Below are positions 54,688-63,100 of a DNA stretch of 64,000 bases, piece after piece. The notes under the pieces were generated by a model. The model was not told where the DNA came from, did not search any database, and was given only the letters and a program-made list of their open reading frames with translations. The stretch's first letter is position 1. Every line of letters starts with the position of its first letter. Source of the DNA: DAIMFL01 sp964372215 (GTDB lineage: Bacteria > Pseudomonadota > Alphaproteobacteria > Dongiales > Dongiaceae). The translations under genes and the position numbers were made by a program. The stretch covers positions 33,824 through 97,823 of the forward strand of contig CAYJQC010000017.1 in NCBI GenBank assembly GCA_964372215.1, given 5' to 3'.

Positions 54688-55401
54688 TCATGTCTCGCGG
54701 GTCAGCTCCGACAGTCGGCGCTTCTGCTTGCCGGCGGCGTCGAAGTTGGCCGGCTCCAGCCAGGCCTCGAACGCGGCCTTGAGGCGCGGCCACTCGCCGT
54801 CGAGGATCGAGTACCAGGCGGTATCGCGGTTGCGGCGCTTGTAGATCGTGGCTTGGCGGAAGACTCCCTCGAAGACGAAGCCCAGGCGCTCGGCGGCGGC
54901 GCGCGACGGCGCGTTGAGCGCATCGCATTTCCATTCGTAGCGGCGGTAGCCGAGTTCCTCGAACACCCGGCGCATCATCAGGTACATCGCCTCCGTCGCG
55001 GCGGGCGTGCGTTGCAGGGCCGGGGCATAGTTGATATGCCCGACTTCGATGACGCCGACCGGCGGATCGATGCGCAGGAAGCTGGCGACGCCGACGGTGC
55101 GTCCGGTTCCGGCATCGATGACGGCGTGGAACAGCGGGTCGTCGCCCAGGCAGGCCGCTTCCAGCCAGGCATGGTAGCCGGCCAGGTCCTCGAACGGCCC
55201 GTAGGGGAGGTAGGTCCAGATCCGTCCGTCGCGGTCCTCCCGGTTTGCCGCGTGCAGATCCGCCGCGTGGCGGTCCCCGTCGATCGGCTCGATCCGGCAG
55301 TACCGCCCTGCCATCGCGGTGCGCGGCGGCCGGGGACGCGGCGTCCAGCCGGGCAGGGGGGCGCCGATGGGCTGCCCAAGGGCATTGCGATGGTCGGTCA
55401 T
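54688..55401 (-). CDS. GNAT-family N-acetyltransferase
   Basis: 237 residues from the ATG at 55401 (an upstream Met at 55443 is possible). RimJ-like GNAT: RYCRIEPIDGDRHAADL, VGVASFLRIDPPVGVIEVGHINYAPALQRTPAATEAMYLMMRRVFEELGYRRYEWKCDALNAPSRAAAERLGFVFEGVFRQ. The ARG-type acetyl-CoA loop is QRTPAAT. Such enzymes acetylate protein N-termini or small amines. Standing alone; substrate unknown. Confidence 0.88.
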   Translation of the reverse strand: MTDHRNALGQPIGAPLPGWTPRPRPPRTAMAGRYCRIEPIDGDRHAADLHAANREDRDGRIWTYLPYGPFEDLAGYHAWLEAACLGDDPLFHAVIDAGTGRTVGVASFLRIDPPVGVIEVGHINYAPALQRTPAATEAMYLMMRRVFEELGYRRYEWKCDALNAPSRAAAERLGFVFEGVFRQATIYKRRNRDTAWYSILDGEWPRLKAAFEAWLEPANFDAAGKQKRRLSELTRET

Positions 55402-55521
55402 GGCAGCATCCTGCGACAAGGGGGCGTGTGAGGGCATCATCAAGTCAGGTTCGACGCCGGTCCGAAAGCGCCACTTGCGCGGCCGGGCGGGTGCCGCGGG
55501 TCTTTGTCCGGCGCGCCGTCA

Positions 55522-56853
55522 TCAGCGCTGGGCCTCGGACAGGCGCAACGTCGCGCCGGCGGCGGCCAGGGCCAGCACGGCAAGGGCCAGGATCGAGGCG
55601 GTCAGGCTGATCGACATCAGGGCCGCCGACAAGGCGCCGGCCAGCAGCAACATGCCGCCGATGACCGTGTTGCTGAGGGCGACATACGCGGCGCGCCGAT
55701 CGCTGCCCGCCATGTCGACGAGCTGTGTCTTGCGCCCGATGCGCACGCCGCCATGCGCGATCCCCAGAACGAAGATGACGACGGCATGAAGCCAGACCTG
55801 TTCGAGCCAGGATGACTGCGCCACCGCGAGTCCCCCGACCGTCAGGCCGAGCAGCCCGGCCAACAGCGCGCCGGCCGCCATGGTCAAGCGGCTCGAGCGG
55901 TCGGAAAGCCGGCCCCAGGCGAACGAGCTGACCACGCCGGCCAGCCCGGTGGCGATCACCAGCCCTCCCAAGCCGGACAGCGACTGGTGACTATGCCGGT
56001 GCGCAAGCGCCACATAGGCCGGACCGGCGAGCGCTGTGCTGAGCAGCAGGCTGCGGGCGAACAGGAACCGGCGCAGCTCGGCATCGCGCAACAGCGTCCC
56101 GAGCTGACCCTTGAGGACCGACGCGAGATCGCGGTCGCCCTCTGTCGCGCCGGGGACCTCGCGAATGCGGGCGAAACACGCGGCTCCGAGCAGCCAGGCC
56201 ACCCCGGCCAGCGCGATCAGTCCAAACAGCTGGCCATCGGTTCGCTGTGTCGCGGGCACCAGCACGAAATACAATCCGGCAAGCAAGGCCATGACGCCGG
56301 CAATCGTCTCCGACAGTCCATTCACCCGCCCGCGCCGGGTCTTGGACACGGTCTTGCCGAGGGTGTCCTTGGCCGACACCGAGGCGATGCCGCGGGCGAT
56401 ACTGAATGCGGCAAGCAGGGCGAGCACGAGCCAGCCGGCCATGCCGCCCACGATTCCCGCCGCGGCAAGAGCCGCCATCGCCAGGATGCACAGACCCTGG
56501 GCTATGCTGCCGATCACCCAGAACCACTTCCGGACCGCGAATCGCCGGATCGCGCCGCCAACCACCATCTGCGGCAGCAGGGACAGGGACTCCCGGACCG
56601 GCACCAGAAGCCCGATCAGGTAATCGGGCGCTGCAACGGCGCCCAGCAGCCAGGGCAGCACGATCTTGGGGTCGGCGAGGCGGTCGCCGATCTTGCTCAT
56701 GGACAGCGCCGCCGCCTGCAGCAGGAAGTTGCCGGCCTGCTCGTCGCAGGCGGCTTCAGGGATGTCGCGGCACAGCCGCGCATCCTCGTCGCCGGTGACC
56801 AGATCGTACAGCCCGACAGCCAGTGTCGAGGTGGGGGTGGAACTGACCGGCAT
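55522..56853 (-). CDS. Major facilitator superfamily transporter
   Basis: 443 residues from the ATG at 56853; about 12 hydrophobic segments. An atypical N-terminus (YDLVTGDEDARLCRDIPEAACDEQAGNFLLQAAA) precedes the first helix, and the loop after TM2 reads RESLSLLPQMVVGGAIRRFAVRKWFW. GRLSDRSSRLTM is the second-half MFS loop signature. Substrate cannot be inferred. Divergent from a secreted protein gene across a region with a perfect 12-base palindrome. Confidence 0.82.
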   Translation of the reverse strand: MPVSSTPTSTLAVGLYDLVTGDEDARLCRDIPEAACDEQAGNFLLQAAALSMSKIGDRLADPKIVLPWLLGAVAAPDYLIGLLVPVRESLSLLPQMVVGGAIRRFAVRKWFWVIGSIAQGLCILAMAALAAAGIVGGMAGWLVLALLAAFSIARGIASVSAKDTLGKTVSKTRRGRVNGLSETIAGVMALLAGLYFVLVPATQRTDGQLFGLIALAGVAWLLGAACFARIREVPGATEGDRDLASVLKGQLGTLLRDAELRRFLFARSLLLSTALAGPAYVALAHRHSHQSLSGLGGLVIATGLAGVVSSFAWGRLSDRSSRLTMAAGALLAGLLGLTVGGLAVAQSSWLEQVWLHAVVIFVLGIAHGGVRIGRKTQLVDMAGSDRRAAYVALSNTVIGGMLLLAGALSAALMSISLTASILALAVLALAAAGATLRLSEAQR

Positions 56854-56879
56854 CACGGCGACTTGGCAGCAGGGGCGTT

Positions 56880-56891
56880 GGCTTGCAAGCC
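56880..56891. promoter_or_regulatory. 12-base palindrome in a divergent promoter region
   Basis: GGCTTGCAAGCC is a perfect dyad 26 bases upstream of the MFS start, in the 167-base gap between two divergent genes. It could be a binding site of a dimeric repressor. No other support. Confidence 0.3.
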
Positions 56892-57020
56892 TAGACCAGG
56901 ATCGGGCCGGAATGAATCCTCTCCATGCGACCCTGATCGTGCCGGTCTGAGCCGGACGCACGCCGGCGGTCCCGGGCAGGCCGACTTGCGCCGCATGCCG
57001 GACCGGAGCACTCTCGGCCC

Positions 57021-57395
57021 ATGGCTCGAGCCATTCTCGCCATCGTGGCCCTGCTGGCTATTCTGCCGTTCGCTGACGGGGCCGCCGCTGGAGAAGCGGA
57101 TGTGATCGACGCGCGGGTGACGGCGCGCGGCGGCGGCATTTTCGATTTCGACGTCACCATCCGCAGCAACGACCTCGGCTGGGATCACTACGCCGACGGG
57201 TTCGAGGTGCTGGCGCCCGACGGCACGCTGCTCGGCAGGCGGGTGCTGCTTCATCCGCACGAGACCGAGCAGCCCTTCACCCGCGATCTCCATGGCGTCG
57301 CCATCCCCGACAATGTGCACGAGGTGACGATCCGAGCCCATCACAAGCCGGCGGGCTATGCCGGCGCGACTTTGATCGTGCCGCTGCCCAGGTGA
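57021..57395 (+). CDS. Conserved secreted protein of unknown function
   Basis: 124 residues. Signal peptide 1-23 (MARAILAIVALLAILPFADG) and a compact beta-rich mature domain: FDFDVTIRSNDLGWDHYADGFEVLAPDGTLLG, LLHPHETEQPFTRDLHGVAIPDNVHEVTIRAHHKPAGYAG. His and acidic residues cluster around DHYAD, HPHETEQPF and RAHHK and could bind metal. I recall similar short proteins in other alphaproteobacteria but know of no assigned role. Divergent from the MFS gene; convergent with the cyclase gene. Confidence 0.75.
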   Translation: MARAILAIVALLAILPFADGAAAGEADVIDARVTARGGGIFDFDVTIRSNDLGWDHYADGFEVLAPDGTLLGRRVLLHPHETEQPFTRDLHGVAIPDNVHEVTIRAHHKPAGYAGATLIVPLPR

Positions 57396-57432
57396 CGGAC
57401 TCGCAACATCACCGCGCGCTGCGGCTGCCACG

Positions 57433-59631
57433 TCACTTTTCCGTCGCCCTGAACACGCCGTCCCAGTCGGGCGGCGGCGGATCGACGCGGAACAGCGCGA
57501 TCCGATCGCGGTACAGCTCGTAGAGCCGGGCGAGCTCCGGCGCGGCGGCGATGCCGGCGTCGATCTCGGCCTCCGCCGCGTCCCAGTTCCGGGCTCGGTA
57601 CGCGGCGAGCAGCCGCTCCTGGCGGGCCAGGAGCTCGCGGTGATGCGGCGTGTCCGCCTGTTCCGGCCAGCCGAGCAGGCCGTAGATGCGCACGGCGCTC
57701 TGTCGGCCCTTCACCGCCAGCAGGTCGAGCTCGACGGTGGCGAACTCCGGCGCGCGCAGGCGGGTTTCCTCGCTGAGGATGACCGGCACGCCATAGGTCT
57801 TGCTCTGGCCCTCGAGACGCGACGCCAGGTTGACGGGATCCCCGAGCACGGAGTAGTTGAGCCGGCGCATCGAGCCGAGATTGCCGACCACGCATTCGCC
57901 GGTGTTGATGCCGATGCCAATACGGATCCGGGCGGCATCCTCGCCTTCCTCGGCGGTCAATTCGGCGTTGATGCGTTCGATCGAGTCGAGCATCACCAGC
58001 GCGGCGGCGCAGGACTTGGCGGCGTGCCCATCGATGTCGACCGGCGCATTCCAGAACGACATCAGGGAGTCACCGATGTACTTGTCGATCGTCCCTTCGT
58101 GCTCGAGCACGGCATCGCCCATGGACGTGAGCACGCGGTTGATGATGCGGGTCAGGCCCTGCGGATTGTCGCGATAACGCTCGGAAAGGGCAGTGAAGTC
58201 ACGAATGTCGGCGAATTTCACCGTCATCACCTTTGATTCGCCGCCGAGCCGCAGGCCGGCGGCCGGATCGCGTGTCAGGCGCTGCACCAGTACCGGCGAC
58301 AGATAGTGCTCGAACGTCCGGCTGATCTGTTTCCTCTGGCGCTCGGCGGCGGCAAAGCCGCTATAGGCGAGAAGCACGTAGATCAGCACGGCGGCGACCA
58401 CTGGAAATGACGGGTCGACCAACTGGCTCAACTGCGCGAAGGCCAGCCAGGATCCGGCGGCGAGCGTCAGCACCATCGTGCCGAGCAGCGCCAGGGTCCA
58501 GCGGGCGCCGACCAAGGGCGTCAGGACCATCAGGGTAATGCCGACGCCGAGAATGACGGCAAGCTCCAGACCCAGCGCATAGTTCGGTCGGGTCAGGTAG
58601 GTCCGGGTCAGAACCGCTTCGAGCAGCTGGGCATGGACCTCGACGCCGGGCATCGACGCGGCCACCGGCGTGGCGCGCAGATCCCTGAGACCGGCGGCGG
58701 AAGTGCCGACAAGTATCAGGTGGTTTGCAATGCGCTTGGGGTCGATGCGGCCGGCCACCACATCCGCCGCCGAGACGTAGCGCCTGGCTTCGTGCGGTCC
58801 GAACGGCACGTGGATCATGCCCGCCCCGTCGGTCGGGACGGCGACGCCGGCGATCACGACGCTGTTGATCCCGGCGGCGTCGACATGGACGCCATAGGTG
58901 GTCTGCCCGGTGGCGAGGCGCAACGTCTCCAGCGACAGGCTGGGGACAAGCTGGTCCCCGACCCGGACGAAGGCGGGCACCCGCCGGACGATGCCATCGA
59001 CTTCCGGCGCCAGGCTGAACACGCCGTGTCCGGCCGCGGCCTTTGCCAGGACGTCGATGTTGTTGAGCAGCGCGGCATAGGCATACAGGTAGGGCCGCGG
59101 GTCGCCGCCGATTTCGGCGACGGTCGGATAGCGGAGGATCGGTGCTTCCGGCGCATGTTCCGCCGCCGAGAAGCCGGCCTGGCCGAGCACGGCGCGGCCA
59201 TAGCGGGCCAGGCTGTCGGCGAAGGCCGTGTCATTGGACGGCAACGCGCGGAGCGTGCGCGCCGTTTCCGGCGGCAGGTTCGGGAGAAAGCGCGGCAGCT
59301 CGGCCGGCGAGGTGCGGTCGGGCTCGGCGAATACGATGTCGAAGCCGATCGCCGCGGCACCGGCCGCGGCCAGATGGTCGACCATTTGCGCGAGCACCGT
59401 CCGCGGCCAGGGCCACTGGCCGAGTTCCTTCAGGCTGGCCTCGTCGATATCGACGATGACCACCGGGAACGCCGCTTCCTGGCGCGGCTGGAGCTGCTGG
59501 TACAGGTCGAAAACCCGGAGACGCAAGGCCTCGACCGGCGCGGGATCCCAGATGCGAAGCGCGAGCAGGACGGCGAGCAGGCCGAGCGCGGTCAGCCGCC
59601 CGCCGCCGAGTATGTGGCCGAGTCTTTGCAT
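57433..59631 (-). CDS. CHASE2-domain class III adenylate/guanylate cyclase
   Basis: 732 residues. First membrane helix (about 10-27), extracytoplasmic CHASE2 sensor (about 30-325), three membrane helices (about 335-415), then a class III cyclase domain (about 455-640). Metal Asp in KFADIRDFTALS and in YIGDSLMSFWNAP, and YSVLGDPVNLASRLEG carrying the transition-state Asn/Arg. The C-terminal 80 residues are helical, TPR-like. It would make cAMP in response to a periplasmic signal. ATG at 59631 overlaps the stop of the broken sigma-54 regulator upstream (GTGATG). Confidence 0.92.
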   Translation of the reverse strand: MQRLGHILGGGRLTALGLLAVLLALRIWDPAPVEALRLRVFDLYQQLQPRQEAAFPVVIVDIDEASLKELGQWPWPRTVLAQMVDHLAAAGAAAIGFDIVFAEPDRTSPAELPRFLPNLPPETARTLRALPSNDTAFADSLARYGRAVLGQAGFSAAEHAPEAPILRYPTVAEIGGDPRPYLYAYAALLNNIDVLAKAAAGHGVFSLAPEVDGIVRRVPAFVRVGDQLVPSLSLETLRLATGQTTYGVHVDAAGINSVVIAGVAVPTDGAGMIHVPFGPHEARRYVSAADVVAGRIDPKRIANHLILVGTSAAGLRDLRATPVAASMPGVEVHAQLLEAVLTRTYLTRPNYALGLELAVILGVGITLMVLTPLVGARWTLALLGTMVLTLAAGSWLAFAQLSQLVDPSFPVVAAVLIYVLLAYSGFAAAERQRKQISRTFEHYLSPVLVQRLTRDPAAGLRLGGESKVMTVKFADIRDFTALSERYRDNPQGLTRIINRVLTSMGDAVLEHEGTIDKYIGDSLMSFWNAPVDIDGHAAKSCAAALVMLDSIERINAELTAEEGEDAARIRIGIGINTGECVVGNLGSMRRLNYSVLGDPVNLASRLEGQSKTYGVPVILSEETRLRAPEFATVELDLLAVKGRQSAVRIYGLLGWPEQADTPHHRELLARQERLLAAYRARNWDAAEAEIDAGIAAAPELARLYELYRDRIALFRVDPPPPDWDGVFRATEK

Positions 59632-60144
59632 CACGGTGCCTTCACTGCGCCAGTGAAGGCGCCGCGCTCGTCGCCGGGCTGGCAGGAGCGGGCCGGGGGG
59701 GCCGGGGGGGGGGNNNNNNNNNNTTCGGGCGGCGGGCTTGGGGCCGGCCGCCCGGGCGGCCCGACGCGGGGGGGCCTGGCGGGCGCAGTCGTTCGAGATG
59801 AACGGCTCCTTCGCGAAGGTCGAGCGGTCGTGGGTCGCCTTGGCCGCCAGCTTCTTGCCGCTGTCGGTCTCGCCGGTGACAAACACCGGCACGTCGACCC
59901 AGGAGAATCTGTGGTTCAGGTCGAAGGCCCGGAAGTTGGGCTGGCAAGAGCCGACGATATAGGGTTCGCTGCCGGCGCCGGCCAGCGCCGCGGCGTCGTG
60001 CGCCTCGAGAGCGACCGGTTCTGCGATCGGCGGCTCGGCGCGGATGGCTTGTCGGGCAAACTCAATTCGCTCGCAGGGAATCTCGCGTTTGTCGTCGGAT
60101 CCGAAGCTCTCCAGGCAGTCCGCTCCCTCATGCGCCCCCACCAT
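59631..60144 (-). pseudogene. Broken sigma-54 activator (AAA+ fragment) interrupted by assembly gap
   Basis: The sequence right of the gap reads from ATG 60144 through YIVGSCQPNFRAF, DVPVFVTGETDSGKKLAAKATHDRS and EPFISNDCA, a degenerate sigma-54-interaction domain (Walker A normally GETGTGKE). Left of the gap the same strand gives GDERGAFTGAVKAP then stop, i.e. the sigma-54 contact loop GAFTGA. The rest of the AAA+ and DNA-binding domains are absent; the CHASE2 cyclase gene begins at the stop. Altered Walker A and the abrupt end argue for a decayed gene, but the gap and the G-rich low-quality flanks (59690-59775) leave room for assembly error. Confidence 0.6.
59714..59723. other. Assembly gap (10 N) with poly-G flanks
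   Basis: Ten N bases flanked by runs of G and C on both sides (about 59690-59775), typical of a scaffold join or low-quality contig ends. True gap length is unknown. Reading frames across it are unreliable. Confidence 0.97.
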
Positions 60145-60175
60145 GCAGATCAGATGGTGCTCACCGGAGCCTTAG

Positions 60176-63100
60176 CTAACTGGTGCTCACAATTACCGCG
60201 CCTTGTACCAAGACATAGGCATCTTCTGTGCTGTTGCCACTGGCGTCATAGACATAGAGTTCGTAGCCGGACGGTTGTCCGTTCGAGCCTGTGACGTGCG
60301 TCCAGTTGCCGCCGGTCAGTTGCAGCGTATCGCCAGCGTCGCCGTCCACGCGGATCGCGTCCTTGGCCGAGAGGTCGTCGAACGGCGCGAAGCTACCGGT
60401 AGGGTCGAAAGTCCCGCTGCCCATATCAAGCACATCCTGGCCGTCGAGGATCAGTACGTCCGTCGTGCTGCCGCCGGCGAAGTGGTTGATCACGCCAGTG
60501 GAAAGGGTCACCGTGCCATCGGTCTCGTTCATCGAGATGGTCTCGATGCCCACGATCTTGTTGCTGGCGATCGTGGTCAAATCGAGCGTCCCGTCGAAGG
60601 TAAGGATGTTGCCGCGGGTGCTGGCGATGCTGAAGCTTCCGGGAGAGGCTTCATTGAGCCCGTCGATCAACCCGAAGTCCACGTTGTCCTTCAGAATGAA
60701 CAGGTCGTTGCCGACGTTGCCGTGCGCCTGGTCGCCGGTTCCGACCACCAGGATGTCGTCACCTTGGTTGCCGAAGAGGTAGTCCAGACCGGGTCCGCCG
60801 TCGAGGTAGTCGTTGCCGTCGGCCGCCCGGATGGAATTGTTGGTGTTCTCACCCTGAGTGCCGCCGATCAGCACATCGTTGCCGCCACCGCCGAACATCT
60901 CGTCGGCCCCGGCGCCGCCGATCAGGAGATCGTTGGAGCCGTTGGCGACGAGGCGGTCGTTGCCGTCGCCGCCACTGATGATGTCGGTCAGGCTGTCATT
61001 GCTGTCGCCGTTCAGCACGTCGGATCCATCCGTCCCGAGTACCAAGTTCGGCTGCAGCACGTTGGTGCCAACCACGTTAATGGTCAGATTTGCGGTCGAC
61101 AGATCTCCGCTGCCGTCCATGATCGTGTAGGCAAACACTTCAGTCCCGCTGCCGCTGCTGGTCGCATAGTCGTAGGCGCCGGTGCTGAAGTTGAATGTGA
61201 AGTGCCCGCCCAGAGTGGTCGCGGGAATATCCAGAAGGAAGGTGGCGGCGGCGAACAGAACCCCATTCTTGGTGATGTCGCTTCCATCGTATTCATAGTC
61301 GTCGCCATCGACGACGATCTTCACAATTGCCGGGCTGCCCGCTCCGTCGGTGCCGAACTGGTCTTCGGGTGCGTCGGTCAGAACGTTTCCCGAGGCCGTG
61401 CCCGCCACCGTCAGCAGGAGCGTGTCGAAAATCTGGCTCTCGTCGGTGAGGACCACCGGATTGTCGTCACCGGCGATGTTGGGGAAGGCAATGTCCTCGA
61501 GCGCAACGAGGTTGGTGACCCCGGCGCCGATGCCAACGGCGAAGGACCTGTCGAAGTTGTTGGCGGTGAGGAAGTTCTCCCAGGCGGCGATCTGAGCATC
61601 GGTCAGGCGATAGTCATCAACCGTGCCGCTCACGTTGCCACGCCCGCCGGTGGTCGGGTTGCCGTCTGACAGGAAGTATACGACGTTCTTGTCCGCCTCT
61701 GGCGTGCCGCTGGCAAAGGCCGTTTGGACCTCTCCCGCCGCCGCTGCGTAGTTGGTGTTCCCGTTCGGCGTCAGCCCTGCAAGATAGGCGTTGGCCTCGA
61801 GCAGCGCGTTCGGGCCGCTCAGCCAGCCGGAGTTGTCGGCCGAGGCGGCAAAGTCGACGATCAGAATGTTGACGGTAGCGAAGGAGCCGTAGGCCGACAT
61901 CAGCGAGGCGATGGCGGCGCGCGCCAGATCGATGCGGGTCGAGAATCCGTCGACGTTCGGGTCTTCGTTCATCGAGCCGGAGCGATCGAACATGACCACC
62001 AGATTGATCGAGTCGAACGAACCCGTGGTATCGACCTCGTCGTCACTTGCCGTCGGCATGTCGTTGAGGTCGGTGACATCAATGGTGAAGGCCTTGTCGG
62101 TGCTGAGCCCGCCGGCATCGGTCGAGCGCACCGTTACCGTCCGGCTGGCCCCGGCCTCGAAGTCGAGCCCGGTGTCGCCGACCCTGAGCTGGTCGCCGAC
62201 GATTTGGAACTGGGCGCCGTCGCCACCGTCCAGGATCTGGTAGGTGAAGCTGTCGCCGGTGTCGGGGTCGACCGTGCTGAGCGTGCCGACCACGGCGCCC
62301 GCCGCGTTCTCCGCCACGCTGTCGCCGTCGAGACCGATATCGGTTGGCGTCTCGTTGTCATTGCTGACCGCCACCGTGAAGGTGGTCGATGTCAGGTCGG
62401 GGGAGGCGCCGACCGTGGGGTCGTCGACCTGGACCTGGACCGCGTAGGAGTTCTTGGTCTCGAAGTCGAGCACCCCGGCCTTCAGCCGGAGCTCGCTGCC
62501 GACGATCTCGAACAGCCCGGCATCGGCGCCGATCAGCGTCAGGGTCTCGGCCCCCAGGGCGTCGTCGGTCACCACGATGTCGGCAACCTTCACGCCCAGG
62601 GAGGTGTCGGTGTTCTCGGCGATCGACAGCGTGGTGTTGGCGAACGCCACCGCCGTCGGTGCCTCGTTCACGTCGGTGACGTTGACGGTGAAGGTGGTGG
62701 AGGTCAGGTCGGGGGAGGCGCCGACCGTGGGGTCGTCGACCTGGACCTGGACTGCGTAGGAAGCCTTGGTCTCGAAGTCGAGCACTCCGGCCTTCAGCCG
62801 CAGCTCGCTGCCGACGATCTCGAACAGCCCGGCATCGGCGCCGATCAGCGTCAGGGTCTCGGCCCCCAGGGCGTCGTCGGTCACCACGATGTCGGCAACC
62901 TTCACGCCCAGGGAGGTGTCGGTGTTCTCGGCGATCGACAGGGTGGTGTTGGCGAACGCCACCGCGGTCGGCGCCTCGTTCACGTCGATGACGTTGACGG
63001 TGAAGGTCTTGTCGGTGCTGAGCCCGCCGGCATCGGTCGAGCGCACCGTCACCGTCCGGCTGGCCCCGGCCTCGAAGTCGAGCCCGGCGCCGCCGACCCT

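Noticed and set aside
59638..59660. Perfect hairpin GCCTTCACTG-CGC-CAGTGAAGGC as terminator or fold-back artefact
   Set aside because: The symmetry is explained by the codons for GAFTGAVK, which are nearly palindromic in any GC-rich sigma-54 activator.
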